Origin: JABDCI01 sp964475835
GTDB taxonomy: Bacteria; Verrucomicrobiota; Verrucomicrobiia; JABWAM01
Length of the DNA stretch: 64,000 nucleotides
Assembly (NCBI GenBank): GCA_964475835.1
Contig: CAYYYL010000001.1
Coordinates: 124,001 to 188,000 of the forward strand
Direction: 5' to 3'
Shown: one piece after another, positions 17,300 through 25,979 of the stretch
Layout: every line of letters starts with the position of its first letter
Position numbering within the stretch: position 1 is the first letter of the stretch
Made by a program: the position numbers and the translations under genes
Notes under the pieces: generated by a model
Databases searched by the model: none
Told to the model about the DNA's origin: nothing
The model's input: the letters and a program-made list of their open reading frames with translations, nothing else

Positions 17300-18058
17300 T
17301 TAATCGCCTTGTTGACGTCCTTCGATGGAGCAGAGGAGGATGGCGGCTGCGAGGCCAAGGCGCCGGTCTAGTTTTCCCTGGGTATCGATGGAAAAATCGA
17401 GGGAAAGTTTCAAAAGGAATGGATTGAAATTTTGTTTGAAATGAAAGACCTCCGCTCCGCCGACAGTGCCGTGAAAGCTCTGAGGAATGAGATTGGTCAG
17501 AAACCGGCGGATCAGGGCCATCATCATGCTGTCCTCCTGGATGAGCCCGATTTCCTGATCCTGGGCGTCGAGGATCACCCATTCGTCGCGAAACATGGAT
17601 CGAAGTCCTTTTCTCCGCAACGCTCCGATCTTGGCTTGTGTCCCTGAATCACACACATCATAAGTGGCTGAAAAATCGATGATTTGACGAGCCTTGATGG
17701 TCAGCAGTTCTTCAGTCTTCTCTTTGGTTGTGTAAAGCCGGATGTCTTCCTTAAGTTTGAAGGCCTTGAGTTCGGAATAAAATAAAAGCTCTTTGTTTGG
17801 ACCATAGATTTCGAAACCGGCACCAAACAATTTAAACAGTTGAGTGCGAACCAGATAAGTCGGGTGTCCGAATCGATCAGAGGGGAGGGTGACCGTCGAT
17901 CCCTTTTGAAGAAAGTGGCCGACCGTCAACCAGGCACTGTCGCCTTCCCGGCAGCAGGGAGTTTCGGGGGTGATCTGCGAGGTGTTTACCATTTGCTGGA
18001 TCTGATCCATCGGATAAGGTCCCGCGGGTTGTTCATTGACGTAGATGTAGTAACTCAT
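17300..18058 (-). CDS. GYF_2 domain plus scramblase/LURP-like protein
   Basis: A 252-residue protein with two parts. Residues 1-50 (YYIYVNEQPAGPYPMDQIQQ, then a Trp in DSAWLTVGHF) form a GYF_2 domain, a small peptide-binding fold frequent in PVC and other environmental bacteria. From about residue 70 to the end, the tubby-like pattern of phospholipid scramblase/LURP-one proteins is seen (FKLFGAGFEIYGPNKELLFY, ATYDVCDSGTQAKIGALRRK, DEWVILDAQDQEIGLIQEDS). The C-terminus ends in a short hydrophobic stretch (LGLAAAILLCSI). Bacterial members probably bind lipids or membranes; their function is poorly known. It is divergent from nrdJ. Confidence 0.72.
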   Translation of the reverse strand: MSYYIYVNEQPAGPYPMDQIQQMVNTSQITPETPCCREGDSAWLTVGHFLQKGSTVTLPSDRFGHPTYLVRTQLFKLFGAGFEIYGPNKELLFYSELKAFKLKEDIRLYTTKEKTEELLTIKARQIIDFSATYDVCDSGTQAKIGALRRKGLRSMFRDEWVILDAQDQEIGLIQEDSMMMALIRRFLTNLIPQSFHGTVGGAEVFHFKQNFNPFLLKLSLDFSIDTQGKLDRRLGLAAAILLCSIEGRQQGD

Positions 18059-18299
18059 GAAGATCCTCCCATTAAGGGACGACCGGTATCAGAAGCTGAT
18101 GGAAAATGCATCCAGAAAGAGGTTCCACCGGGCACGAGTTAGTCCAAGTCCTGCTTCAAGGTCAAAAGATAGCGGTTTCAAAAAATTTTTTTTCGAATCG
18201 CGTCGATTTTGTTTGCATCAAGTGGCCTGAAAATATTTAAGGAGGTGAGTTCGTCATACGTCCCATTTTTTATCCCCATCTCAGTTCAAGGAAACGCCC

Positions 18300-21200
18300 A
18301 TGATCTCTGCTCCATCCCCAGCACTCTCGTCTGAAAAACGTCCCGGCGCCCGCAAGACTGCGGGAGCGAAAGGGTTGACGTTTTCCCGGTATTTTACTCG
18401 TGAGGGCGTGCATCCCTACGATGAAATCACCTGGCAGAGATCCGATGTTTCGATCACCAACGACCGGGGCGAAACAATCTTCGTCCAGCGCGGAGTGGAG
18501 CATCCGGACTTCTGGTCTCCCACGGCGGTCAAGATCGCAGCGAGCAAATATTTTTACGGGGACCACAAGATTCCCGGTGCGCGTGAAAACTCGATTCGGG
18601 ATCTGATTGATCGCGTCGTGAAGACGATCCGCATGTGGGGCGAGGAACTCGACCGTGTGTTCGCGACGGCGAAGGACGCCCAGGCGTTTGAAGAGGAGCT
18701 CACCTGGCTGCTCGTTCACCAGTACGGTGCCTTCAATAGCCCGGTCTGGTTCAACTGTGGTCTTTGGCATCACCGCAAGATCAACGAGGGTGAGGCCGCC
18801 GGTTACTATTTTGACCGCAAAAAAGGAAAGGCGGAGCGTTCCCCCGGGCCGTATCACTACCCTCAGTGTTCAGCCTGTTTCATCCTGGATATTGGCGACG
18901 ATATGGAGCACATCCTCGATCACGCCGTCAAAGAGGGACGTCTCTTTAAGTTTGGATCGGGAACGGGCACCAACTATTCCTCCCTCCGCTCATCGAAGGA
19001 ATCCGTGTCGGGTGGGGGCAAGGCGAGCGGGCCGCTTTCGTTCATGCGAATTTTTGACAGCGTGGCCGGTGCCATCAAGAGCGGTGGCAAGACACGCCGG
19101 GCCGCTAAGATGGACATCCTGAATGTGACCCATCCGGACATCAAGGATTTCATCTGGGCGAAGAAGACGCAGGAGGACATCGCCCGCATCCTGACCCAGC
19201 AGCATGGCTATGCGGGGAACATGGACGGATTGATCTATCACGATACGGTCCGATTCCAGAATTCGAATCAATCGGTGCGTGTCACGAAGGACTTCATGGA
19301 AGCCGTGCAGACGGACGGCGAGTTCTGGACCCGTTATGTGAAAACCGGCCAGCCCTGCGAAAAGTTTCGCGCTCGGGATCTGATGCGTCAGATGGCGGAG
19401 AGCGCCTGGGATAATGCGGAGCCCGGCATCCAGTACGACGACTTATCCAACGAATGGCACACCTGCCCCGAAGCGGGGCGCATCAATGCCTCCAATCCAT
19501 GCAGTGAGTACTTCTTCCTCGACAACACGGCGTGCAACCTCGCATCGCTGCGTCTCACAAAGTATCTCGATGCGCAGGATCAGTTTAACGTGGAGGCCTA
19601 CCGTGCCGCGGTCCGCACCTTCTTCCTTGCGCAGGAATTGATTGTCGACAACGCGAGTTATCCGACAGCGGAAATTTGCGAGATGAGTCACAAATACCGT
19701 ACCATCGGACTTGGCTATGCGGATGTCGGCGCCCTTCTGATGGCGCTCGCGATTCCCTACGACTCCGATCTCGGACGGCAGTTTGTCGGAGCCCTCACCG
19801 GCATCATGACCGGGGAAGCCTACTGGATGTCGTCCCAAATCGCTTCAGCGGTCGGGCCCTTTGCGGATTTTGAGCGCAACCGCAAGCCGATGCTCAACGT
19901 GATCCGCAAGCACCGGGATCTGGCGGCGGCTCTTGTGGGTGAAATGAAGACGCAGAACTCCGCCTATCGCCAGTGTGCCGAGGTCTCGGCGGATATCTGG
20001 AATCGCTGTTATGAATCAGGCGAGAAACATGGTTATCGAAATGCCCAGGCGACGGTGATCGCCCCTACGGGGACCATCTCGTTCCTGATGGATTGCGATA
20101 CCACGGGGATTGAACCGGATTTTGCGCTTGTGAAGTTCAAAAGCTGCTCCGGTGGTGGATATTTGAAGATCGTCAACCAGATGGTGCCGCGCGCGTTGAT
20201 CAAGTTGGGCTACACCCAGGATCAGGCGAACGACATCTTCCGGTACATGGCTGGCACGATGACGTTGCGGAGCCGTTGTCCCGTGAACTGGGATTCCCTC
20301 CGGAAGAAGGGCTTTGCGGATTCGGAGCTTGAGAAGCTGGAGAAGGCTGTGGCGAATACGTCGAGTCTGTCCAACGTGGTCAATGTCTGGACGCTTGGCG
20401 AAGATGCCTTGAAGCGGTTGGGAATGAAAGCCGAGGACTACAACACCAAGGGATACAACCTTCTGGGTGCCCTCGGATTTTCCGAAGACGAGATTTCCGA
20501 ATCGAGCAATGTGATTTGTGGACGCTTCACGATCGAAGGTGCCCCCCACATCAAGTCCGAACATCTCAACGTGTTCAATTGTGCGAATCGTTGTGGCAAC
20601 GGAACCCAGTATATCCGGCCGATGGCGCATCTGGAGATGATGGGGTACGCGCAGCGATGGATCAGCGGTTCCATTTCCAAGACGGTCAATCTGCCCCAGA
20701 GCGCTGGGGTGGAGGACATCGAGCAGCTTTACATTGATGCATGGAAGCTTGGGGTGAAGTCGGTGGCCATCTATCGCGATGGTTCGAAAGGGGTGGCGCC
20801 GATGTCTGCCGGCAAGAAGAGCGAGAAGAAGGAGACGCTCTCGGCTGAATTGCAAAAGGCTCAGGCAAGGATTGAGGAATTGGAGAAGGAGGTGGAACAG
20901 CAGAAACTCGAACTTCATAAGATGAAGGACGACGCTCTTCACTCTCCGCTCATTGCCCGCCGTCGTCCCCCGAAGCGCCGCATGGGCGAGACGCATCAAT
21001 TCACGATCCAGGGTGCTCACAAGGGATACCTAACCGTCAATCTGTACGAGGACGGCACCCCTTGCGAAGTCTTCCTGACAATGAACAAGGAGGGATCGTT
21101 TGTTTCCGGAATGGCCAGCGTGTTTGCGAAATTGTTGTCGCTCGCCATCCAGTACGGGATTCCGTTCGACGAAATCTTCCAGAGCTTCAAGCATACGCGA

Positions 21201-21581
21201 TTTGAACCTGCGGGGTTTGTCGACAACCCCCGCATTCCTTCAGCGGAATCGGTGGTTGACTACGTGATCAAGTATCTCGAGACGGTGTATGCGGATCGCA
21301 ATCAGCAGCAGCTTGATCTGGAGCGTCAGAAGGCCCTGCCCCTAGATGAAGGGGATCAGCCTCCAACGGTCGGCCATAAAACCAACGGGATTCACGGGGC
21401 CTCCACCCAGATGGAAACGGCGGTCCTGATTGAAACAACACCGCGGTTCAAGACAGCGGTGATGGCCAGCATCTCGATGGGCAAGTACACGGAGTGCCCC
21501 AGTTGCGGAAGCAGCCAGCTACGTCAGACGGGATCCTGCATGGCATGCACGGATTGCGGATGGAGCGCTGGTTGCGGTTGA
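18300..21581 (+). CDS. nrdJ: Adenosylcobalamin-dependent (class II) ribonucleotide reductase
   Basis: A 1093-residue reductase that makes deoxyribonucleotides using a vitamin B12 radical, so it works with or without oxygen. Motifs include AFNSPVWFNCGLW with an active-site Cys, FKFGSGTGTNYSSLRS, SNPCSEYFFLDNTACNLASL for substrate and radical chemistry, and APTGTISFLMDCDTTGIEPD near residue 590. After about residue 835 comes a coiled-coil linker (AELQKAQARIEELEKEVEQQ), then a TSCPD-type domain, and a C-terminal Cys-rich tail (CPSCGSSQLRQTGSCMACTD) that can recycle the active-site disulfide or bind zinc. The domain order and length fit the long NrdJ branch. I saw no cobalamin riboswitch or NrdR box upstream. 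Confidence 0.95.
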   Translation: MISAPSPALSSEKRPGARKTAGAKGLTFSRYFTREGVHPYDEITWQRSDVSITNDRGETIFVQRGVEHPDFWSPTAVKIAASKYFYGDHKIPGARENSIRDLIDRVVKTIRMWGEELDRVFATAKDAQAFEEELTWLLVHQYGAFNSPVWFNCGLWHHRKINEGEAAGYYFDRKKGKAERSPGPYHYPQCSACFILDIGDDMEHILDHAVKEGRLFKFGSGTGTNYSSLRSSKESVSGGGKASGPLSFMRIFDSVAGAIKSGGKTRRAAKMDILNVTHPDIKDFIWAKKTQEDIARILTQQHGYAGNMDGLIYHDTVRFQNSNQSVRVTKDFMEAVQTDGEFWTRYVKTGQPCEKFRARDLMRQMAESAWDNAEPGIQYDDLSNEWHTCPEAGRINASNPCSEYFFLDNTACNLASLRLTKYLDAQDQFNVEAYRAAVRTFFLAQELIVDNASYPTAEICEMSHKYRTIGLGYADVGALLMALAIPYDSDLGRQFVGALTGIMTGEAYWMSSQIASAVGPFADFERNRKPMLNVIRKHRDLAAALVGEMKTQNSAYRQCAEVSADIWNRCYESGEKHGYRNAQATVIAPTGTISFLMDCDTTGIEPDFALVKFKSCSGGGYLKIVNQMVPRALIKLGYTQDQANDIFRYMAGTMTLRSRCPVNWDSLRKKGFADSELEKLEKAVANTSSLSNVVNVWTLGEDALKRLGMKAEDYNTKGYNLLGALGFSEDEISESSNVICGRFTIEGAPHIKSEHLNVFNCANRCGNGTQYIRPMAHLEMMGYAQRWISGSISKTVNLPQSAGVEDIEQLYIDAWKLGVKSVAIYRDGSKGVAPMSAGKKSEKKETLSAELQKAQARIEELEKEVEQQKLELHKMKDDALHSPLIARRRPPKRRMGETHQFTIQGAHKGYLTVNLYEDGTPCEVFLTMNKEGSFVSGMASVFAKLLSLAIQYGIPFDEIFQSFKHTRFEPAGFVDNPRIPSAESVVDYVIKYLETVYADRNQQQLDLERQKALPLDEGDQPPTVGHKTNGIHGASTQMETAVLIETTPRFKTAVMASISMGKYTECPSCGSSQLRQTGSCMACTDCGWSAGCG

Positions 21582-22008
21582 ACCAGGGTGATTCGGAAGG
21601 GGATGCGAGGGGGATGACGCGGAGCGAACTTCATTCGTAAGGGTTGCCATTGCTTCGGGTATTCTTGCGGTATCGGAGCGGTTTACTGGTCAATAAACAC
21701 CTCCTCCTATTCCTCCTTTGGAGGAGGGGAGAAGTTAACTGCTTGCTGAAGAAATTAGCACTCAATGGCCACTCCACGCCTTCGTAGGAGGAGTGGAGGA
21801 GGTGTTTCCGGGTGGTGCTGTTGGATCAGGAAAAGTGGGCTTTCCCAAGCGAAGCCGCTCATTTTGGCGGGATCGTGACAAAGTGTGGGACCAGCTTGCG
21901 ATCAAAAGTCGGGGGGGCCGGAGGGAGGGGGCTTCCGTTCCAAGGCCCGACGGCTTCAGGATCAAATCATCTTGAGACTTCGTCGAGGAGGGGGGATAAT
22001 GCAAGGAT
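21582..22008. other. Intergenic interval carrying a dispersed repeat
   Basis: About 430 bases after nrdJ without a credible gene. The central part is an inverted repeat (separate entry); the rest is ordinary sequence with only short frames on either strand that show no protein pattern. Confidence 0.5.
21695..21807. repeat. Imperfect long inverted repeat (dispersed GC-rich family, variant)
   Basis: The left arm begins AAACACCTCCTCC (21695) and contains an inner small palindrome CCTCCTTTGGAGG. The right arm ends GGAGGAGGTGTTT (21807) after TAGGAGGAGTGG. About 55 bases separate the arms. Its plan (outer arm plus inner CTCC...GGAG hairpin) matches the cleaner copy at 25241-25333, so it belongs to the same or a sister family. 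Confidence 0.65.
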
Positions 22009-22407
22009 ATGCGTGGAATCCGATTTTTGGGTCTCGTGGGGGCGCTTGTTCTTTCGGGTTGTACGGGGACAATGCCCAAAGGTTCGGAGCGGTCCCTTTA
22101 TACGGTTGCCGACGTTCTCGAGGTGCATCGGGCCGATCTGGCGAAGAGCATCCAGCTCAGGTTAAACCAAAAGATTCTCTTTGATCTCGATCAGGATCCC
22201 GATCAACCGGGGGAATGGGGATTGGTGGATTATGACAACCGGGTCATGATTTTGCTGAGCGATTCACCCCGTCTGCCGCCAGGAGATTGGGGGGTGCTGC
22301 TTGAGGGACGAGCACTGGGATATGGTCAGGTGACGGTGAAATTCATCCCGACCGATGATTCCTTGGAGCCGAAAACCTATACCATGGATGTCTCCATCAA
22401 GAAATGA
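22009..22407 (+). CDS. Small lipoprotein of unknown function
   Basis: A 132-residue protein with a lipoprotein signal peptide: MRGIRFLGLVGALVLSGC, with the lipobox LSGC and Cys18 as the lipidated residue. The mature part (about 115 residues) starts with a helix (ADVLEVHRADLAKSIQLRL) followed by beta-rich sequence with GEWGLVDYDNRVMIL and VTVKFIP. I do not recognise the family; the layout suggests a small beta-sandwich exposed in the periplasm. The next gene (pssA) starts one base after its stop, so the three genes 22009-24184 form an operon. Confidence 0.7.
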   Translation: MRGIRFLGLVGALVLSGCTGTMPKGSERSLYTVADVLEVHRADLAKSIQLRLNQKILFDLDQDPDQPGEWGLVDYDNRVMILLSDSPRLPPGDWGVLLEGRALGYGQVTVKFIPTDDSLEPKTYTMDVSIKK

Positions 22408-22408
22408 C

Positions 22409-23299
22409 ATGAATCCGCCTTCCGATACGCCCCGATCGGGTTTAGAGAGTTCCCACAAAATGAACGGTGGCGAGGTATCGCAAATGGATGCCGGTGGCAT
22501 GCCCAGGGTCTATCTGCTGCCCAATTTGATGACCGCGGGCAATCTGTTTTGCGGTTTTATGGCGATCCGGCAGATTATTGAGGGGATGATTGCCAAGGAG
22601 GCGGGGGTCCAGTGGACGCTTTTTTATGAGCGAAGCCTCATCTATATCCTTTTTGCGTTTGTGTTCGACATGCTGGATGGCCGTCTGGCGCGCCTGGGAG
22701 GGCGTGAGAGCGCCTTTGGCCGCGAGTTCGACTCCCTGGCGGATATTGTCTCCTTCGGCCTCGCTCCGGCTCTCTTGGTGTACAAGATCGTGCTAGCCGA
22801 TTTTCCCAAGGACATTCAATGGGTTGCAGGTTTGATCGCCTTCATCTACCTGCTTGCAGGTGCGATGCGTCTTGCCCGTTTCAATCTCGTATCCGCCCAA
22901 CCCCAGGAAAAACCGAGTAAAGACTTTCTCGGGTTCCCGATTCCCGCCGCTGCGGGCCTCGTCGCTTCCATCACGCTCTTCATGCTCACGTACTACGAGA
23001 ATGAAAAGCAGATCGGCAACTGGCGCTTTGTCCTGCCATTCCTTCTGCTTTTGCTTTCATCGCTTATGTACAGCCAGATCCTTTACCCCAGTTTCAAAAG
23101 AATTGATTGGAAGGCCCGGCGTTCCATCCCTGAATTTGGTCTCATTGTCCTCTCATTGCTGATCATCGCCAAAACCTGGAGGTATTCGCTCGCGGTGGTG
23201 TTCCTGGCCTATCTGGCATATGGATTGGTTCGTCCCTATATCTCGAAACGGATCCGCCAGAACATCGAGGATGACGGGGATGAGACCGAAGGGGCGTGA
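22409..23299 (+). CDS. pssA: CDP-diacylglycerol--serine O-phosphatidyltransferase
   Basis: A 296-residue membrane enzyme that makes phosphatidylserine, the precursor of phosphatidylethanolamine. The CDP-alcohol phosphotransferase signature DG-x2-AR-x8-G-x3-D-x3-D is complete: D90, G91, A94, R95, G104, D108 and D112. LPNLMTAGNLFCGF is the typical PssA start of the first membrane helix, and about six more helices follow. A polar extension of about 30 residues precedes it. The frame is open further upstream, but that would overlap the lipoprotein gene, so the ATG one base after that stop is preferred. Confidence 0.9.
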   Translation: MNPPSDTPRSGLESSHKMNGGEVSQMDAGGMPRVYLLPNLMTAGNLFCGFMAIRQIIEGMIAKEAGVQWTLFYERSLIYILFAFVFDMLDGRLARLGGRESAFGREFDSLADIVSFGLAPALLVYKIVLADFPKDIQWVAGLIAFIYLLAGAMRLARFNLVSAQPQEKPSKDFLGFPIPAAAGLVASITLFMLTYYENEKQIGNWRFVLPFLLLLLSSLMYSQILYPSFKRIDWKARRSIPEFGLIVLSLLIIAKTWRYSLAVVFLAYLAYGLVRPYISKRIRQNIEDDGDETEGA

Positions 23300-23302
23300 T
23301 CG

Positions 23303-24184
23303 GTGACGTCCCCATCGTCCCAGACGCGCTCCGCCACGGCATTGGAGACGAGTTTTGAACGCTGTCGCCTCGCCACCCGGCACCACGCCCGTTCGTTCTA
23401 TTTCTGTTCCCATTTTCTCCCCAGGTACCGACGTCTTGCGGCGTATGCGATCTACGCATTTTGCCGTCATGCCGATGACCTCCTGGATGAGGCTGTCCCT
23501 GGCGCGCTGGAGATCCAGGAAGCCCAGCTTCGCACCATCCTGAACGAACTCTATTCCGGAACGAGCGGTGAAGCTTACGCGCCTGCGTTTCATGAAACGG
23601 TGACCCGGTACGTCATTCCCCGGATTCATTTTGAAGAACTCATCCGCGGAGTCTGTTCGGATCGGGGCCCGGTGAGGATTCAAACCTTCGATGAACTGTC
23701 CACGTACTGTTATCGTGTGGCCTCCGTTGTGGGACTGGTGATGTGTCCAATTTTCGGACTGACGAATGACTCCGGAAGGAAACATGCCGTTGAATTGGGG
23801 ATGGCGATGCAGCTTACCAATATTCTCCGGGATATCCGGGAGGATCAGGCCCGAGATCGGATCTATCTCCCCCTTACAGAGTTGAATCAGTTTGGGGTGA
23901 CGGAGGAGGACCTTCGAAGCGGACGAATGTCCCCGGAGTTTGTAGCGTTGATGAAGTTTCAAGTGGCCCGCGCCCGCGAGTACTATACCCGTTCGGAGCG
24001 GGGCATCGGGTTATTGGCAAACGACGGATCCCGGTTCACCGTCTGGGCCATGCGATGGATCTATTCCGGAATTCTGACGGAGATCGAAAAACTGGATTAC
24101 AACGTGTTTCGCGCGCGGGCCCATGTCTCCACCGCACGCAAGTGTCTCCTGGCCTGGCGTGCGTGGCGTTGCTGTCGGCCGTAG
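23303..24184 (+). CDS. Squalene/phytoene synthase family protein
   Basis: A 293-residue head-to-head prenyl synthase with a GTG start, three bases after pssA. Both Asp-rich metal-binding motifs are present: HADDLLDE (about 57-63) and NILRDIRED (about 178-186), plus the preceding SFYFCSHFLPRYRR. The family condenses two farnesyl or geranylgeranyl diphosphates into presqualene/squalene or phytoene. A single copy without the usual HpnC/HpnD pair or a desaturase beside it leaves the product open (hopanoid precursor or carotenoid). The operon with pssA points to membrane lipid synthesis. Confidence 0.85.
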   Translation: MTSPSSQTRSATALETSFERCRLATRHHARSFYFCSHFLPRYRRLAAYAIYAFCRHADDLLDEAVPGALEIQEAQLRTILNELYSGTSGEAYAPAFHETVTRYVIPRIHFEELIRGVCSDRGPVRIQTFDELSTYCYRVASVVGLVMCPIFGLTNDSGRKHAVELGMAMQLTNILRDIREDQARDRIYLPLTELNQFGVTEEDLRSGRMSPEFVALMKFQVARAREYYTRSERGIGLLANDGSRFTVWAMRWIYSGILTEIEKLDYNVFRARAHVSTARKCLLAWRAWRCCRP

Positions 24185-24269
24185 ATGTTTGAAGAATTCG
24201 GAGATGGCCCGGGCCAAAGTGACGATGGGGGTCGTGGAAAGAAGGATGTCAGAGCGCCAGTTTGAGGGG

Positions 24270-25049
24270 CTACTCGTCCCCAGACTCGTCCTCGTGGGGC
24301 GGCTCCATCTGATGCCGGCAGGCGCCATAGCTCATGATGAAGAAAAACGTGAACACCATGAAATAGAGAAGTCCGTAGTGGATGCCGGTCAAGCCCCAGG
24401 AGGCATAAGTGGCCACGATGACCACTGCGGGGGTGAGAGAGAAGAGGGCAAGATTGAAAACCTCATTGAATGTGAAAACCGGGTTTCCACGTTCCAAAAA
24501 GCTTGTCGTGAAGGTGAAAAAATAAGCCTGAACGAATCCCAGGGCAAAGAAGGCAAACCAGAATACGAGCAGGAAGAAGGGCCAGATCCGGTAGGTGAGT
24601 TGCTCCAGATTTTTGAGATAGGATTGATTCACCTCCCCGTCCGGCCACCCCACCCAGGGTTTTTCGTTGAGCGAGGAATGTTCAATCCACCACCCATAGG
24701 TTTGCTCCCGGATCACGAGTCCATTTTCGAACATTTTCTCGGGATGCGGGATCGTCCCCTTGAGATCGAGAATGATGGGAAACTGGTTTGTGTTGGCGAA
24801 ATAGGGCTGGGGAAGCGTGGAGTAGGCGTGGCTGTTCGTCAGACCAAAGGCGGGCAGATTTGCCGCCGCCTTTTCGATTTTGGGCATTGCCTCATGGAAC
24901 CAGAACGCGAGGTTCAGCATCAGGACCACGCTCAGACAGAAGGAAACCCCGGCCCAGTACCCCGCAGTCTGCCGAAGGGACAGGGGCAGGAACTCGGCAT
25001 AGGTTCGAAGTCCGGTGCATGCGAGCCAGATGTATCGGAAAAACTTCAT
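24270..25049 (-). CDS. DUF1189-type membrane protein
   Basis: A 259-residue inner-membrane protein. One membrane helix lies near residues 28-50 (AGVSFCLSVVLMLNLAFWF), a large soluble loop follows (about 52-150), and three more helices follow (about 152-178, 200-222, 225-245). The N-terminus (FRYIWLACTGLRTYAEFLPL) and overall layout resemble DUF1189 proteins, whose function is unknown. The C-terminus is acidic (PPHEDESGDE). It converges on the squalene/phytoene synthase gene. Confidence 0.65.
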   Translation of the reverse strand: MKFFRYIWLACTGLRTYAEFLPLSLRQTAGYWAGVSFCLSVVLMLNLAFWFHEAMPKIEKAAANLPAFGLTNSHAYSTLPQPYFANTNQFPIILDLKGTIPHPEKMFENGLVIREQTYGWWIEHSSLNEKPWVGWPDGEVNQSYLKNLEQLTYRIWPFFLLVFWFAFFALGFVQAYFFTFTTSFLERGNPVFTFNEVFNLALFSLTPAVVIVATYASWGLTGIHYGLLYFMVFTFFFIMSYGACRHQMEPPHEDESGDE

Positions 25050-25478
25050 GGTGAACGTGGGATTCTAGCAGGTGATTCTGAATTGATAAATATGGAACTC
25101 AGAAAATCGGGATGGCATTGCGCGTTGCGTGTGCGAGACCAATTTTTGGTACTCCCTTTTCCAAGTAATGGGGAAAGAGCATTCGGTTCATGGAAAATCC
25201 ATGTTTACCAACGAACTCAAGGGAATAACCTTTCGGGAAATACCTCCCCCAGCCCCTCCTTTACAGGAGGGGAGATAAATCAAAGACCTGACCCCGATTC
25301 CCCCCTCCTGTAAAGGAGGGGCTGGGGGAGGTATCCTTGGCTGTTAAATCGCAACGACAACGGAAGAACGCATCAGAATGAATACGGGGACGCGGAAAAC
25401 CAAGAAATTTGCCCCGTGCCCGTTGCTTGAATGAACAGGTTGCTTGTGCAATCGAAGGTTTCTGGCATATTGCGTGGC
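25050..25478. other. Intergenic interval with dispersed inverted repeat
   Basis: About 430 bases between divergent genes. Apart from the inverted repeat at 25241-25333, it contains mostly AT-richer sequence around 25070-25235 that should include the promoters of the DUF1189 gene and of the lipoprotein gene; no box is strong enough to call. Confidence 0.45.
25241..25333. repeat. Near-perfect 32-bp inverted repeat (dispersed family)
   Basis: The left arm (25241-25272) starts TACCTCCCCCAGCCCCTCC, and the right arm (25302-25333) is its exact reverse complement, ending GAGGGGCTGGGGGAGGTA. Each arm carries its own inner palindrome (CCCCTCC...GGAGGGG), so the element can form one long hairpin or two short ones. 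The 29-base centre is not repeated. A half copy lies at 35727-35754 and a diverged copy at 21695-21807, always between genes. It behaves like a REP/MITE-type element; it does not match the REP sequences beside the RAYT gene. Confidence 0.85.
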
Positions 25479-25979
25479 ATGACATGGCGATGGATGTTTC
25501 TGGTTTGCGCGCTTCTCTTGGCGGGGTGCGAAACGGAGGGAAAGAAGAAGGCATCCGACCATCCCTATCACGGAGCGAGCTTCACGATCCGGGTGCCTGA
25601 AGGGGTACGCGTCGCTCTGGAGCAGGGAGATGGTTATGCGGTGCACTATTTTCGACTGGGGGAGACGGGTGCCATGATGGGGATCTATGAAGGTCAACGG
25701 CCGCATCTCTTCTCTAACAAGGAAAAGGACCTCACGGTCATGCGCCAGGGCGTGACCCAGAAGACGAACGTGGTCCATGGGGATGATGCATGGGGGGTCG
25801 ACTCCAGTGGACACGTGTGGCGGGAGAGTGTTTGGACCTGCACACGTGTGGTCCGCACGGAAAAAAAGCTGATCGATCTGCCTTCCATGGTTCACATCTG
25901 GTACTTCGGAGTCAGCGAGGAACAGCAGACGGCGTTTGACGCGATTGTCGAAACCCTCGAAATTCAGAACGAAAAGTGA
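25479..25979 (+). CDS. Lipoprotein of unknown function
   Basis: A 166-residue protein. From the ATG at 25479 the N-terminus MTWRWMFLVCALLLAGC is a lipoprotein signal with lipobox LAGC; an upstream start (25431) would spoil it. The mature part is a small soluble domain with VPEGVRVALEQGDGYAVHYF and ending FGVSEEQQTAFDAIVETLEI, a pattern seen in small periplasmic proteins that sense or buffer something unknown. I cannot name the family. Its stop codon directly abuts the stop of convergent speA (TGATCA at 25977-25982). Confidence 0.65.
   Translation: MTWRWMFLVCALLLAGCETEGKKKASDHPYHGASFTIRVPEGVRVALEQGDGYAVHYFRLGETGAMMGIYEGQRPHLFSNKEKDLTVMRQGVTQKTNVVHGDDAWGVDSSGHVWRESVWTCTRVVRTEKKLIDLPSMVHIWYFGVSEEQQTAFDAIVETLEIQNEK

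Noticed and set aside
18059..18299. Possible cobalamin riboswitch upstream of the B12-dependent nrdJ
   Set aside because: I looked for the conserved B12-box and found no convincing match; the region is also short for this riboswitch.
24185..24269. Short minus-strand frame crossing the gap between the squalene/phytoene synthase and DUF1189 genes
   Set aside because: It mostly overlaps both supported genes and shows no own start, ribosome site or domain.
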